Positions 47,820 to 57,098 are shown, numbered from the stretch's first letter. The stretch is DNA of 64,000 bases from JABWAN01 sp041918175 (GCA_041918175.1 JAYRWE010000129.1:62001-126000), one strand, 5' to 3'. The notes: generated by a model not told the origin, from the sequence alone. Numbers and translations: made by a program.

Positions 47820-50369
47820 ATGGCGCAGAAATGCCTCACCATACACGGACATTTTTATCAACCCCCCCGCGAAAATCCCTGGACCGAAGTTATTGATCGT
47901 CAAGACAGCGCACATCCCTTTCATGATTGGAATGAGCGCATCGATCACGAGTGCTATACGCCCAATACCTACGCGCGCGTGTTGGACGATGAAAACCGCA
48001 TCACCAACATCGTCAACAATTTTGAGTTGATGAGCTTCAACTTCGGCCCCACGTTGTTGAGTTGGCTTAAAAAATATTCGCCGCACACCTATCGCGGCAT
48101 CTTGCAAGCGGATGCCAACAGTTTGCGGCGTTTCAGCGGTCACGGCGCCGCCATCGCGCAGGCATACAATCATGCCATCGTGCCGTTGTGCAACGAGCAG
48201 GATCAAATTACGCAAGTGCGCTGGGGCTTGGCAGATTTTCGTTTTCGCTTCGGCCGCGAGCCGGAGTCGATGTGGTTGCCCGAAACCGCGGTGAATGATC
48301 AAACGCTCCGCGTGCTTATCGATCACGGCTTGAAGTACGTTATTCTCTCTCCATATCAAGCCAAGCGCGTGCGGCGTTTGGATAACGGCGAATGGCTCGG
48401 GGTGGAGCACGGCGAAATCAACACCGCGCAAGCCTATCGTTGGTTTGATCGCAAAGCTTCGGGCGAGATTAACGGCAAGCGTCATATCGACCTCTTTTTC
48501 TATCATGGCGAGCTTTCGCGCGGCGTCGGCTTCGAGCATCTCGTGCGCGACGCGGGTAATTTCGCGCATCGCATCGACGCAAGTTTTCCTTCGAATGGCA
48601 CGGGTGCGCCACAACTTGTTTCGATTGCCACCGACGGCGAGAGCTACGGTCATCACGAACGTTTCGGCGAGCGCGGGCTTGCGTATTTGTTTCATCTCGA
48701 AGTGCCGCGCCGCGAAATTCGCATTACAAATTACGGCGAGTTCCTCGCCGAGAACCCGCCCATGTGGGAGGTGCAATTGAAGGAGGGGCATAATGGCGAG
48801 GGCACGGCATGGAGCTGCGCGCACGGCCTCGGACGTTGGGCGCGCAACTGCAGTTGTCGCGGCGGCGGGCCTGGGCACTGGACGCAGGAGTGGCGCGAGC
48901 CGTTGCGACATGCGCTCGACGAATTGCGCGACGAGTTGAATCATCTCACGCTGGAGTTGGGCGAGCCGTTGTTCAAAGACTGGCTCGCAGCGCGTAACGA
49001 TTATGTCAACGTTATCTTGCAGCGCACGCCTGAAATCACGGCCGCGTTTCTCGCCGAGCATCAACGCAAAGCGCTTTCGGTGGAAGAGAATCTTACCGCC
49101 ATCAAACTCATGGAGATGCAACGCAATCTCCAACTCATGTACACGAGCTGCGGCTGGTTTTTTACGGAAATCTCCGGCCTCGAAACCGTGCAAGTGATTC
49201 AATATGCCGCGCGCGCCTTGCAGCTCGCAGAAGAAATGAGCCGGCGCTCGTTTGAATCCGGTTTCTTGCGCAATCTCGCGCTGGCGCCGAGCAACATGCC
49301 GGAGTATAAAAACGGCGAGGGCGTGTTTGAAAAACTCGTTCGCCCCGCGGTGGTCTCGTTCAATCACGTGGTCAACACCTATGCGATTCGCTCGCTGTTT
49401 TTGGCGGCGCAACAAAGCGACAAGCTTTATCATTACGTGTTGGAGCGCGAAGATTTCGCCGAGTCGCAAACCGAGCAAACCACTTTGATGATGGGCATGG
49501 TGCAAGCGCATTCCGAGTTGACCGGTGAGCGAAACCGTTATGCCTATGCGCTGGTCAAACACGGCGCGGTCGAAGGCCTCGAATGTCACGTGCGTCACGC
49601 GGATAAAGCGTGGGATTATTACAAGCATCGCGACCGCTTGATTCCGGAATTGCATGAAATGGAAAACGACCTCAGTGAATATTTGCAAAAGCATTGGGGC
49701 GGCAAAGCGCTCGGGCTTTCCGCCATGTTCTTCGAAGAGCGGCAACAAGTCATTCAAATGATGCTGCACGACCGCCTCGAGCAAATTGGCGCAAGCTATA
49801 GCAGGCTCTATGAAGAGCACAGCAGTTTGATTCGCTCGCTGCGCGATTTGGGCGCGACTATTCCCGAAGAGTTGCGCGTGCCCACGCGCTACACATTGAG
49901 CCACGACCTGCGCCGCGAAATCGAAGTGGTCGGCGACGCCGCGGATCTCGACTCCTATAAACGCAGCTTCGAAATCGCGCGGCTCGCCAACAAACTCGGC
50001 ATTGAGTTGGATACTTCGTGGGTGAGCCGGCAAATTCAAATCATGCTCGAAAAGCGTTTGGCGTTGTTGTATGAAGGCCTCACGCCCGAGGTGTGCAAAG
50101 AGATTTTGAATCTGCACGAGGTCTCGCAGCGTTTGAAGCTCGCGCTCATGAGCGAGAACATTCAAAATCAAATCTTCGCCATTCTGCGCGATCGCCTCGC
50201 GCCGTTGATCGACGTCGTGTTGGCGGAGCGCGAAACCAACACGAGCTACGATCTTGCCAACACATTTTTGCAGATTGCTTATAACTTCGGCTTCAGCACA
50301 AAAATTTACAAAGAGCGTTTGAAAGCCGTGGAACAAGAGCTCTCAGAAGATCCGAAGTATTGGCCGTGA
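47820..50369 (+). CDS. GH57-type glycoside hydrolase with DUF3536 domain
   Basis: An 849-residue cytoplasmic protein. Residues about 1-300 form a GH57 catalytic barrel, starting CLTIHGHFYQPPRENPW (first His-containing strand) and including MSFNFGPTLLSWL, MWLPETAVND and the late motif IATDGESYGHHERFGERGL. The rest (about 330-849) is the DUF3536 helical domain. GH57 enzymes are alpha-amylases, amylopullulanases, branching enzymes or 4-alpha-glucanotransferases. The substrate of the DUF3536 subgroup is not known to me; an alpha-glucan or glycogen role is inferred. The ATG at 47820 gives the family start. It is divergent from fbp. Confidence 0.85.
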   Translation: MAQKCLTIHGHFYQPPRENPWTEVIDRQDSAHPFHDWNERIDHECYTPNTYARVLDDENRITNIVNNFELMSFNFGPTLLSWLKKYSPHTYRGILQADANSLRRFSGHGAAIAQAYNHAIVPLCNEQDQITQVRWGLADFRFRFGREPESMWLPETAVNDQTLRVLIDHGLKYVILSPYQAKRVRRLDNGEWLGVEHGEINTAQAYRWFDRKASGEINGKRHIDLFFYHGELSRGVGFEHLVRDAGNFAHRIDASFPSNGTGAPQLVSIATDGESYGHHERFGERGLAYLFHLEVPRREIRITNYGEFLAENPPMWEVQLKEGHNGEGTAWSCAHGLGRWARNCSCRGGGPGHWTQEWREPLRHALDELRDELNHLTLELGEPLFKDWLAARNDYVNVILQRTPEITAAFLAEHQRKALSVEENLTAIKLMEMQRNLQLMYTSCGWFFTEISGLETVQVIQYAARALQLAEEMSRRSFESGFLRNLALAPSNMPEYKNGEGVFEKLVRPAVVSFNHVVNTYAIRSLFLAAQQSDKLYHYVLEREDFAESQTEQTTLMMGMVQAHSELTGERNRYAYALVKHGAVEGLECHVRHADKAWDYYKHRDRLIPELHEMENDLSEYLQKHWGGKALGLSAMFFEERQQVIQMMLHDRLEQIGASYSRLYEEHSSLIRSLRDLGATIPEELRVPTRYTLSHDLRREIEVVGDAADLDSYKRSFEIARLANKLGIELDTSWVSRQIQIMLEKRLALLYEGLTPEVCKEILNLHEVSQRLKLALMSENIQNQIFAILRDRLAPLIDVVLAERETNTSYDLANTFLQIAYNFGFSTKIYKERLKAVEQELSEDPKYWP

Positions 50370-50374
50370 AACTT

Positions 50375-50442
50375 CGGTTCGTAGTGACGCCTTCAGGCGT
50401 TTTGGTTTATGAACCGCGAGCGCTTGAAAGCGTCACCACAAG
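50375..50442. repeat. Palindromic repeat family C, copy after the GH57 gene
   Basis: TTCGTAGTGACGCCTTCAGGCG at the left and GCGCTTGAAAGCGTCACCAC at the right are degenerate arms. It begins 5 bases after the GH57 stop. Confidence 0.6.
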
Positions 50443-50454
50443 CGCATTTTCTCT

Positions 50455-50570
50455 CGTTCCCAAACTCCGTTTGGGAACGCAAGTGCATTTGAAACTCCGT
50501 TTCAACTCTTTGCTTGAAGCCGAAACAGAGTTTCTAAAACAAGTGTGTTCCCAAACAGAGTTTGGGAACA
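50455..50570. repeat. GTTCCCAAACTCCGTTTGGGAAC palindrome pair
   Basis: Two hairpins of the same kind, GTTCCCAAACTCCGTTTGGG (50455-50477) and GTTCCCAAACAGAGTTTGGG (about 50546-50570), flank two GAAACTCCGTTTC-type arms. Together they form a composite element that ends 15 bases before the glycerate kinase start and may affect its translation. Confidence 0.75.
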
Positions 50571-50585
50571 AGAAATTGAATCCCC

Positions 50586-51932
50586 ATGCTCTCTCCTGAA
50601 CAAAAAAAACTCCGCCAACACGCCAAAGAAATTTTCTGGGCGGGTTTGGCCGCGGTTGATCCGCAACATGCAGTGCGCCGCGCATTGCACCGCGAGGGCG
50701 ATCTGCTCGCGGTTGCCGGCGAAGTATTTGATCTGCGCGAATATCGCCGCATCTTTGTGATCGGCGCAGGCAAAGCCTCTGTGGCCATGGCAAAAGGCGT
50801 AGAAGCTTGCTTGGGAGAAATGATCGAAGCCGGCCTCGTGGTCACCAATGCGCGCGGCAATGAAACGCTGCAACACGTGCGCGTGCTCGAAGCCGGACAT
50901 CCCATTCCCGACGCACGCGGCGAGCATGCGGCCAAACAAATTTTGCATCTCGCGGAGAGTGCGCAGCATGATGATTTAATTCTCTGTCTCATCTCCGGCG
51001 GCGGGTCCGCGCTCTTGCCTTTGCCCGCGGGCGATTTGAAACTCGCCGAAGAGCAACTTGTCACCAATCTCTTGCTCGCGCATGGCGTGACCATTCTCGA
51101 AATCAACACCGTGCGCAAACATCTCTCGCGCATCAAAGGCGGCCAACTCGCGCGCGCCGCGCATCCTGCGCGCCTCGTCACGCTCATTCTCTCCGATGTT
51201 ATCGGTGATCCGGTTGATATCATCGCATCTGGCCCGACCGTGCCCGATCCTTCCACCTTCGCCGATGCCGAGCGCATACTTGTGCTCTACGGCATTTGGC
51301 AGAAGCTGCCCAAGTCCGTGCAAGAATATATCACCGAAGGTTGCCATGGCAACATTCCGGAGACACCCAAACCGAACGCTCCGATTTTCGAGCGCAGTCA
51401 TTATACGATTGTCGGCTGCAATGCCGACGCGCTCGCCGCGTGCGAACGGCATGCGTTGAGTTTGGGATACAACACGATGGTGCTCGCGAATCGTGTGCAA
51501 GGTGAGGCGCGCGACATCGGAAGATTTTACGCCGCGCTGCTGCACAACGTCGTCAATTCTGAGCAGCCGATTCGCACGCCCGCGTGTATTCTTGCCGGTG
51601 GCGAAACGACCGTGACCGTACGAAATTCCGGCGGCAAAGGCGGACGCAATCAAGAGCTTGCGCTCTCCGCGGCGCTCGATATTGACGGTCTCGAAAATTG
51701 CGTGTTGCTCTCCGCGGGCACCGACGGCATCGACGGCCCGACTGAGGCCGCGGGCGCATTTGCCGACGGCTGGACCGTCGCGCGCGGCCGCATGCACGGC
51801 TTGCGTTTCATGAGCAGTTTTTTGCGCGACAACGACAGCCATACTTTTTTTGAAAAGCTCGGCGACTTGTTCCTCACCGGCCCCACGGGAACGAACGTGA
51901 TGGATTTGCATATCATGCTCGTGAGCGAATAG
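50586..51932 (+). CDS. Glycerate 2-kinase (MOFRL family)
   Basis: A 448-residue GckA/TtuD-type kinase, which makes 2-phosphoglycerate from glycerate and ATP. Characteristic motifs are IFVIGAGKASVAMAKG (about 56-71), LISGGGSALLPLPAG, NTVRKHLSRIKGGQLA, LSDVIGDPVDIIASGPTVPD and the MOFRL block LAGGETTVTV, GKGGRNQELALSAAL and GTDGIDGPTEAAGA. Its product enters glycolysis at enolase, and eno and pyk lie a few kilobases away. The ATG at 50586 lacks a strong ribosome site, and the leader is filled by palindromic repeats. Confidence 0.9.
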   Translation: MLSPEQKKLRQHAKEIFWAGLAAVDPQHAVRRALHREGDLLAVAGEVFDLREYRRIFVIGAGKASVAMAKGVEACLGEMIEAGLVVTNARGNETLQHVRVLEAGHPIPDARGEHAAKQILHLAESAQHDDLILCLISGGGSALLPLPAGDLKLAEEQLVTNLLLAHGVTILEINTVRKHLSRIKGGQLARAAHPARLVTLILSDVIGDPVDIIASGPTVPDPSTFADAERILVLYGIWQKLPKSVQEYITEGCHGNIPETPKPNAPIFERSHYTIVGCNADALAACERHALSLGYNTMVLANRVQGEARDIGRFYAALLHNVVNSEQPIRTPACILAGGETTVTVRNSGGKGGRNQELALSAALDIDGLENCVLLSAGTDGIDGPTEAAGAFADGWTVARGRMHGLRFMSSFLRDNDSHTFFEKLGDLFLTGPTGTNVMDLHIMLVSE

Positions 51933-52173
51933 TTTGTAGTAACGCCTTCAGGCGTTGTTTGTGTATTGACCTCGAAAGCACAACGCGGACAAGCTGCACC
52001 CAAACAGGAAAAGCCTATCCGCCGAATTTCGCCGAAGTCACCGAGATTCGCCGAAAAAAGCTTTTGTTCGGCGACACTCGGTGACTTCGATGTCACTCGG
52101 CGGAAAAGTCTTTGCTTTTTTTGCAACGATTTCACTCTAAAGAAACTAAGTTGCTAAAGGCGTTACTACGAGC
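51932..52173. repeat. Split family C palindrome with family B inside
   Basis: TTTGTAGTAACGCCTTCAGG (51935-51955) and AAAGGCGTTACTACGAGCG (52155-52173) are the two halves of family C, separated by 200 bases that include a full family B palindrome. The arrangement looks like insertion of B into C. Confidence 0.6.
52017..52113. repeat. Palindromic repeat family B, copy 2
   Basis: CGCCGAAGTCACCGAGATTC and CACTCGGTGACTTCGATG surround AAAAGCTTTTG. The outer ends (CCGCCGAATTTCG... and ...CACTCGGCGG) extend the palindrome. Confidence 0.75.
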
Positions 52174-52206
52174 GAATTGCGAGCGGGTTTATAATGGAAT
52201 GCACTC

Positions 52207-52629
52207 ATGTTCTGGCTCTCGATGTTCTTTATCATTCTCGGCAACGTGATTTATCATTTGTCGCAGAAAGCCATTCCCGCGAGCGCGAATCCCGTGGCTT
52301 CGGTGCTCGTGTCGTATGTCGTCGCCATTGCGTTGAGTGCGATGTTCTTGCCGAAGTATTTGTCGGGCACCTCGTTCTCGGAAGCGTTGCGCACGCTGAA
52401 TTGGAGCAGCGTCCTCGTCGGCGTGTCCATCGTCGCCATTGAATTCGGCTTTTTGCTCGCCTATCGCGCGGGCTGGCAAATCAATCTCGCCGCGCTGCTC
52501 GCGAGCGTGGTGATTGCGTTGATCCTTTTGCCCATCGGCGTGTTCGCGTTGCGCGAGCATTGGTCGTGGTATAAAACTCTCGGCTTGGTTTGTTGCGTGG
52601 CGGGATTGATCTTGCTCAATAAGAAGTGA
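52207..52629 (+). CDS. Small EamA-like membrane protein
   Basis: A 140-residue protein with four or five hydrophobic helices (about residues 3-20, 30-50, 65-85, 92-112 and 118-136). The ending (YKTLGLVCCVAGLILLNKK) and the pattern of short loops match a single EamA/DMT half-transporter, which would work as a dimer. TATAAT lies near 52190, 12 bases before the ATG, without a clear -35 box. No ligand is suggested by context. The start MFWLSMFFII is taken as the first ATG. Confidence 0.7.
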   Translation: MFWLSMFFIILGNVIYHLSQKAIPASANPVASVLVSYVVAIALSAMFLPKYLSGTSFSEALRTLNWSSVLVGVSIVAIEFGFLLAYRAGWQINLAALLASVVIALILLPIGVFALREHWSWYKTLGLVCCVAGLILLNKK

Positions 52630-52663
52630 TTTGATTGATGAAGTTTAACTTTCAAAAGCGCCC

Positions 52664-52735
52664 TGTCATTCAGAAAGAATCCTTTTTAGCTCTAGGCTCC
52701 AACTCCAGCGCTTAAAAAGATTTCTCCTGAATGAG
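52664..52735. repeat. Palindromic repeat family A, copy before pyk
   Basis: TGTCATTCAGAAAGAATCCTTT and AAAAAGATTTCTCCTGAATGAGA are the inverted arms. It lies 40 bases before the pyk start. Confidence 0.75.
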
Positions 52736-52775
52736 AGGTGTGAGAAGACCTCGAACAATGAAGGAGTCATAAAGT

Positions 52776-54194
52776 TTGCCGCAACGTCGTACCAAAATCG
52801 TTTGCACGCTCGGCCCGGCGAGTGAATCGCAAGAGGTGCTCGCCGCCTTGATGGACGCGGGCATGAACGTCGCGCGCTTGAATTTCTCGCACGGCGATTT
52901 CCCAAGCCATCAACGCCGCATTGATCTCATTCGCACCGTCTCCGCGCAAAAAGGCAAACACGTCGCGATTCTGCAAGACCTCTCCGGGCCCAAGCTGCGC
53001 ATCGGCATGATGGCCGCGCCGGTGGAATTGCAAAGCGGGAGCACGTTCATTCTCACCAATCGCAACGTGCCCGGCGATGATAAAGAAGTCGGACTAACTT
53101 ATTCCAACTTGCCGCAAGAGGTCGAAGTCGGCGACACGATTTTGCTCGCAGACGGCTTGCTCGAATTGCGCGTGCTGCGGCAGGATCAACACGACATTCA
53201 TTGCCGCGTGGTGCATGGCGGCAAACTCGATTCGCACAAAGGCATCAATCTCCCGCGGCGCACGCTCAAACTCAACGGCCTCACGCCGAAGGACAAAGAC
53301 GATCTCAAATTCGGTTTGCACGCGGGCGTCGATCTCGTGGCCATGTCGTTCGTGCGCAATGCCGGCGACGTCATTGCGCTGCGCACGCTCATGCAGCAAC
53401 TCGGTCGCGTCGCACCGATTGTCGCAAAGATTGAAAAACACGAAGCGCTCGCGGACATCGACGCGATCATCGAAGCCACGGATGGGTTGATGGTCGCGCG
53501 CGGCGATCTTGCCGTCGAGACTTCGCTCGAGCGTGTACCGCTCGTGCAGAAAATTTTAATCGAGAAATGTAATCGCCAGGGCAAGCCCGTGATCACGGCC
53601 ACGCAGATGTTGCGCTCGATGGTGGAGAATCCGCGACCCACGCGCGCCGAGGCCGCGGATGTCGCGAACGCCGTGCTCGACGGCACGGACGCGGTGATGC
53701 TTTCGGAAGAAACCGCGGTGGGAAAATTTCCATTGGAAACCGTGCAAGTGATGGAGCGCATTGTGAGCGCCGCGGAAACGCGTTTGTCGCGGCGCGAGCG
53801 TTTGCCTGTAGAAAAGCATCAAGGCAAAGTTTCCGTGCCCGCGGCGATCAGTCATGCGGTCACTGCGATGGCGCAAGAGTTGAAAGTCGCGGCGATCTTC
53901 ACGCCTACGCAAACCGGCTCGACCGCGAGAATGATCGCACGCTATCGTCCGAGCGTGCCGATTATCGCATTCAGTCCCGCGCTTGCGACGGCACGCCAAC
54001 TTGCGCTCGTGTGGGGCGTGCAGCCGGTTTTGATTGATCGCGAATATCAAAGCACAGACGAGTTGATCAAGAAATGCAAAGAACTCGCGCTGGCGAGCGG
54101 CCTCGTGCAATCCGGCGAGACCGTGATCGTTGCCGCGGGCCTTCCGCCCGGCGCGCCGAGCAGCACGAATTTGATTAAGGTCGAGCTGATCTAA
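52776..54194 (+). CDS. pyk: Pyruvate kinase
   Basis: A 472-residue enzyme of standard length, without the extra C-terminal PEP-utiliser domain. The start is TTG (LPQRRTKIVCTLGPASES), supported by AAGGAG about 9 bases upstream; no ATG is available in a suitable place. Motifs include MNVARLNFSHG, GLMVARGDLAVE (metal and substrate site), TATQMLRSM and DAVMLSEETAVGKFP. It turns phosphoenolpyruvate and ADP into pyruvate and ATP. It follows a family A palindrome and is followed by another palindrome that may end transcription. Confidence 0.94.
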   Translation: MPQRRTKIVCTLGPASESQEVLAALMDAGMNVARLNFSHGDFPSHQRRIDLIRTVSAQKGKHVAILQDLSGPKLRIGMMAAPVELQSGSTFILTNRNVPGDDKEVGLTYSNLPQEVEVGDTILLADGLLELRVLRQDQHDIHCRVVHGGKLDSHKGINLPRRTLKLNGLTPKDKDDLKFGLHAGVDLVAMSFVRNAGDVIALRTLMQQLGRVAPIVAKIEKHEALADIDAIIEATDGLMVARGDLAVETSLERVPLVQKILIEKCNRQGKPVITATQMLRSMVENPRPTRAEAADVANAVLDGTDAVMLSEETAVGKFPLETVQVMERIVSAAETRLSRRERLPVEKHQGKVSVPAAISHAVTAMAQELKVAAIFTPTQTGSTARMIARYRPSVPIIAFSPALATARQLALVWGVQPVLIDREYQSTDELIKKCKELALASGLVQSGETVIVAAGLPPGAPSSTNLIKVELI

Positions 54195-54196
54195 CC

Positions 54197-54280
54197 AAAA
54201 GCGCAAGACAGAAAAATGGCGGGCAGAAAAATAATTTCTGCAAACGAAATTTTTCTTCCCGTCATCTTTCTGTCTTTTGC
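54197..54280. repeat. Long palindrome after pyk (possible terminator)
   Basis: GCAAGACAGAAAAATGGCGGG and its near-complement (CCCGTCATCTTTCTGTCTTTTGC) form a stem of about 35 bases with AAATTTC near the loop. It starts 3 bases after pyk and could end transcription, though no long T run follows. Confidence 0.7.
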
Positions 54281-54322
54281 TCTCCGTTTGTTAAGCACAA
54301 AAGCTTTTGCAGAGGTTGTTTA

Positions 54323-54499
54323 ATGAAAAAGCAACGAACCAAAAGTTCATTGTGGGTTGCGGTATTCGTGTGGCGCGGCTTGCTGCAAGAAGTGAAGGCC
54401 TTTCGCTCCGAAGCCACGGCTTTAAAGCAAGAACAGCGCTGGCGCAAGCAGATGGACAAGCAATATGACGAAGTCGGCGTTTTCAAATTGAAGGCATAA
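54323..54499 (+). CDS. Small basic protein of unknown function
   Basis: A 58-residue, highly charged protein (KKQRTKSSLWVAVFVWRGLL, then KAFRSEATALKQEQRWRKQM) with a short hydrophobic part at about residues 9-22. AGAGG lies before the ATG. Its stop is 5 bases before the start of the MgtE-type gene, so the two are almost certainly co-transcribed. I recognise no family. It could be a small partner of the transporter; nothing else can be said from sequence. Confidence 0.55.
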   Translation: MKKQRTKSSLWVAVFVWRGLLQEVKAFRSEATALKQEQRWRKQMDKQYDEVGVFKLKA

Positions 54500-54504
54500 T
54501 ATCC

Positions 54505-55494
54505 ATGCCCGGCCCCTTTCACGCTTCGCACGCGCACGAACCGATCCTCAAATACGCGCGCACGGATTTTCCTCTCTTTCAACAAGAGAGCACCGTGGCC
54601 GAGGCGTTGCGCAGCATTCGGGAGAAAGGTTTGGGCGAGCGCATCGTTTATTTTTATATCGCGGATGAGGCTGGACGCTTGGTCGGCGTCGTGCCCACGC
54701 GCAAGTTGTTGACCGCAGACCTCGAGCAGAAATTGTCCGAATTGATGGTGCAGCGCGTCATCAAAATTCCGGAAACGGCCACGGTGCTCGAGGCTTGCGA
54801 GCTTTTTGTGCTGCACCGCTTGCTCGCGTTTCCGGTAGTGAATGCGCAGGGGCAAGCGCTTGGCGTGGTCGATCTCCACCAATTCACGGACGAGGTTTTG
54901 GACTTGGCCGAGTCGCAGCAGGCCAACGCCATGTTTGAAGCGCTCGGCTTTCGGCTCGAACAAGTGCGCAGCGCGCCCGTGTTGCAGGCTTTTCGGTATC
55001 GCTTCGTGTGGCTGCTCGCGACGATTGCGAGCGGCACCGCATGCGCTCTGCTCGCGGGTTGGTTTGAAGCCACATTAGCAGAGAGTTTGGTCATCGCGTT
55101 TTTTCTCGCGCTCGTGTTGGCGTTGGGCGAAAGCGTGAGTATTCAATCCATGACAGTGACGGTGCAGGCGTTGCGCGCGCTGCGGATTTCGTGGCTGGAA
55201 TATGGACGCGGGTTGTGGCGCGAGCTTCGGATCGCCGTGCTGTTGGGCGCTGCTTGCGGCGCATTGGTTACGCTCATTGTCTGGCTTTGGCGCGGAGATT
55301 TGCCTGCCGCGCTCGTGATCGGCGCGAGCATTTTTGTCTCGCTGCATTTGGCCTGCGTCATGGGACTTTCCGTGCCGTGGCTATTGCATGCGATCAAGCT
55401 CGATCCAAAAATTGCCGCAGGCCCGATCACGCTCGCGGTGACTGATGTCGGGACGCTGCTGTTCTATTTCACGCTCGCAGCGCGAGTTTTATGA
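54505..55494 (+). CDS. MgtE-type divalent cation transporter, N domain missing
   Basis: A 329-residue protein. Residues about 10-130 are two CBS domains (VGVVPTRKLLTADLEQ, LVLHRLLAFPVVN) and about 160-329 are five membrane segments of the MgtE type, with the ion-pathway features ESVSIQSMTVTVQALRA and DPKIAAGPITLAVTDVG (the conserved Asp near the pore). The usual N-terminal helical (MgtE_N) domain, which with CBS senses Mg2+, is absent, making this a short variant. It would allow Mg2+ or another divalent cation to enter. It follows a 58-residue gene by 5 bases. Confidence 0.78.
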   Translation: MPGPFHASHAHEPILKYARTDFPLFQQESTVAEALRSIREKGLGERIVYFYIADEAGRLVGVVPTRKLLTADLEQKLSELMVQRVIKIPETATVLEACELFVLHRLLAFPVVNAQGQALGVVDLHQFTDEVLDLAESQQANAMFEALGFRLEQVRSAPVLQAFRYRFVWLLATIASGTACALLAGWFEATLAESLVIAFFLALVLALGESVSIQSMTVTVQALRALRISWLEYGRGLWRELRIAVLLGAACGALVTLIVWLWRGDLPAALVIGASIFVSLHLACVMGLSVPWLLHAIKLDPKIAAGPITLAVTDVGTLLFYFTLAARVL

Positions 55495-55588
55495 AAAAAA
55501 AGCCGCGGCAGAAGAACAGACTATGCCAGGTTCTTTCTACTTCGCATTGCCGGCGAACGCGAACTCAAAGTTCTCGCGAAACGATGAG

Positions 55589-55637
55589 AAAACTTCGGCG
55601 ACACTCTGTGACTTCGGTGCGGCTCGGCGGAAAAGCT
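55589..55637. repeat. Palindromic repeat family B, right half
   Basis: AACTTCGGCGACACTCTGTGACTTCGG and CTCGGCGGAAAAGC match the right half of family B. A left arm is not recognisable. Confidence 0.6.
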
Positions 55638-55735
55638 TTGACGGAGGTATTTTTCCGTCCTTCATCTTTCTGTTCGACAATTTTTTTTATTGATGAATAA
55701 ACTGCATTTGGACTTTTAGCCAAAGGAGAATAATC

Positions 55736-57022
55736 ATGTCTGCAATTGCTGAAATTCGTGGCCGTGAAATTTTGGACTCGCGCGGTAACCCGACGATTGA
55801 AGTGGATGTGCTATTGGAGCGCGGCGTGATCGGTCGCGCCGCGGTGCCGAGCGGCGCTTCAACCGGCGAGCATGAAGCCATCGAGCTGCGCGACGGCGAT
55901 GCGAAACGTTATAAAGGCAAAGGCGTTTTGAAAGCCGTAGAGAATGTCAATCAAATCATCGCGCCGGAATTGATCGGCATGGATGCACAACAGCAAAAAA
56001 CGATTGATCGCGCGATGCTCGAGCTTGACGGCACGGAGAACAAGGGCCGCCTCGGCGCGAACGCGATTCTCGGCGTGTCGCTCGCCGTCGCGAAGGCCGC
56101 GGCGTATGAAAGCGATTTGCCGCTGTATCAATATCTCGGCGGCGTGGCTGCGCATGTGTTGCCCGCGCCGATGATGAACATCATTAACGGCGGCGCGCAC
56201 GCGGATAACAGCGTTGATCTGCAAGAGTTCATGATTATGCCGCTCGGCGCTTCGTCATTTTCCGAAGCGTTGCGTTGGGGCACGGAGGTGTTTCATTCGC
56301 TCAAAGCCGTGCTCAAAAAGCAAGGCCATAGCACCGCGGTGGGTGATGAAGGCGGCTTCGCGCCGAATTTGAGTTCGAATGAAGAAGCGCTCGTGGTGAT
56401 CATGCAAGCCATCGAGTCCGCGGGTTTGCGCGCGGGCGAGGATATGTTCATCGCGTTGGATGCGGCTTCAAGCGAGTTTTATGACAAAAAGAAAAATATG
56501 TATGAATTGAAATCCGAGAAGCGCTCGCTCACCGCGGACGAATTGATCTCACATTATGAAAGCTGGACCAAGAAGTATCCCATTGTCTCCATTGAAGACG
56601 GCCTCGCGGAAGATGATTGGGAAGGCTGGAAGAAGATTACGCAAAAGCTCGGCAAGACTGTGCAGCTTGTGGGCGACGACTTATTCGTCACGAACACGAG
56701 GCGTTTGCAATCCGGCATTGAGCAGGGCGTGGGCAATTCCATTCTCGTGAAGGTGAATCAAATCGGCACGCTCACGGAAACGCTCGCTGCAATTGAGATG
56801 GCGCATCGCGCGGGTTACACCTCCGTCATCTCGCATCGCTCCGGCGAAACCGAGGACACGACCATTGCGGACATCGCCGTGGCTACGAATGCCGGACAAA
56901 TTAAAACCGGCAGCGCTTCCCGCACGGATCGCATCTGCAAGTATAATCAACTGCTGCGGATCGAAGAATTGTTGGGCGCGAGCGCGAAATATGCCGGCAA
57001 AGCGATGTTGCGAAAAAGATAA
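55736..57022 (+). CDS. eno: Enolase
   Basis: A 428-residue enolase with the full motif set: GREILDSRGNPTIEVDV, GASTGEHEAIELRDGD, LPAPMMNIINGGAHADN, the metal ligand regions (FIALDAAS, SIEDGLAEDDW) and the signature VLVKVNQIGTLTET. It interconverts 2-phosphoglycerate and phosphoenolpyruvate. AAAGGAG lies 6 bases before the ATG. The neighbouring pyk and glycerate 2-kinase act on the same metabolites. Confidence 0.96.
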   Translation: MSAIAEIRGREILDSRGNPTIEVDVLLERGVIGRAAVPSGASTGEHEAIELRDGDAKRYKGKGVLKAVENVNQIIAPELIGMDAQQQKTIDRAMLELDGTENKGRLGANAILGVSLAVAKAAAYESDLPLYQYLGGVAAHVLPAPMMNIINGGAHADNSVDLQEFMIMPLGASSFSEALRWGTEVFHSLKAVLKKQGHSTAVGDEGGFAPNLSSNEEALVVIMQAIESAGLRAGEDMFIALDAASSEFYDKKKNMYELKSEKRSLTADELISHYESWTKKYPIVSIEDGLAEDDWEGWKKITQKLGKTVQLVGDDLFVTNTRRLQSGIEQGVGNSILVKVNQIGTLTETLAAIEMAHRAGYTSVISHRSGETEDTTIADIAVATNAGQIKTGSASRTDRICKYNQLLRIEELLGASAKYAGKAMLRKR

Positions 57023-57034
57023 TGTCAAATTTTA

Positions 57035-57098
57035 ACCGTGAATCGCCGCTAATGAACGCTAATCTTTTATTCGCGTTGATTCGCGCGCATTCGCGGTT
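57035..57098. repeat. Palindrome after eno (AACCGTGAATCGC type)
   Basis: AACCGTGAATCGCCGCTAAT and ATTCGCGCGCATTCGCGGTT are imperfect inverted arms around a TTTTATTCGCG centre. It could also end eno transcription. Confidence 0.65.

Noticed and set aside
47460..50336. A 958-codon open frame on the minus strand opposite the GH57 gene
   Set aside because: It mirrors the GH57 gene over its full length, has no family resemblance, and is explained by the strong codon bias of the plus-strand gene.
50360..50599. A 79-codon frame over the end of the GH57 gene and the following repeats
   Set aside because: It is read entirely through palindromic repeats (KLRFVVTPSGVLVYEPRALE), a typical artefact of such elements.
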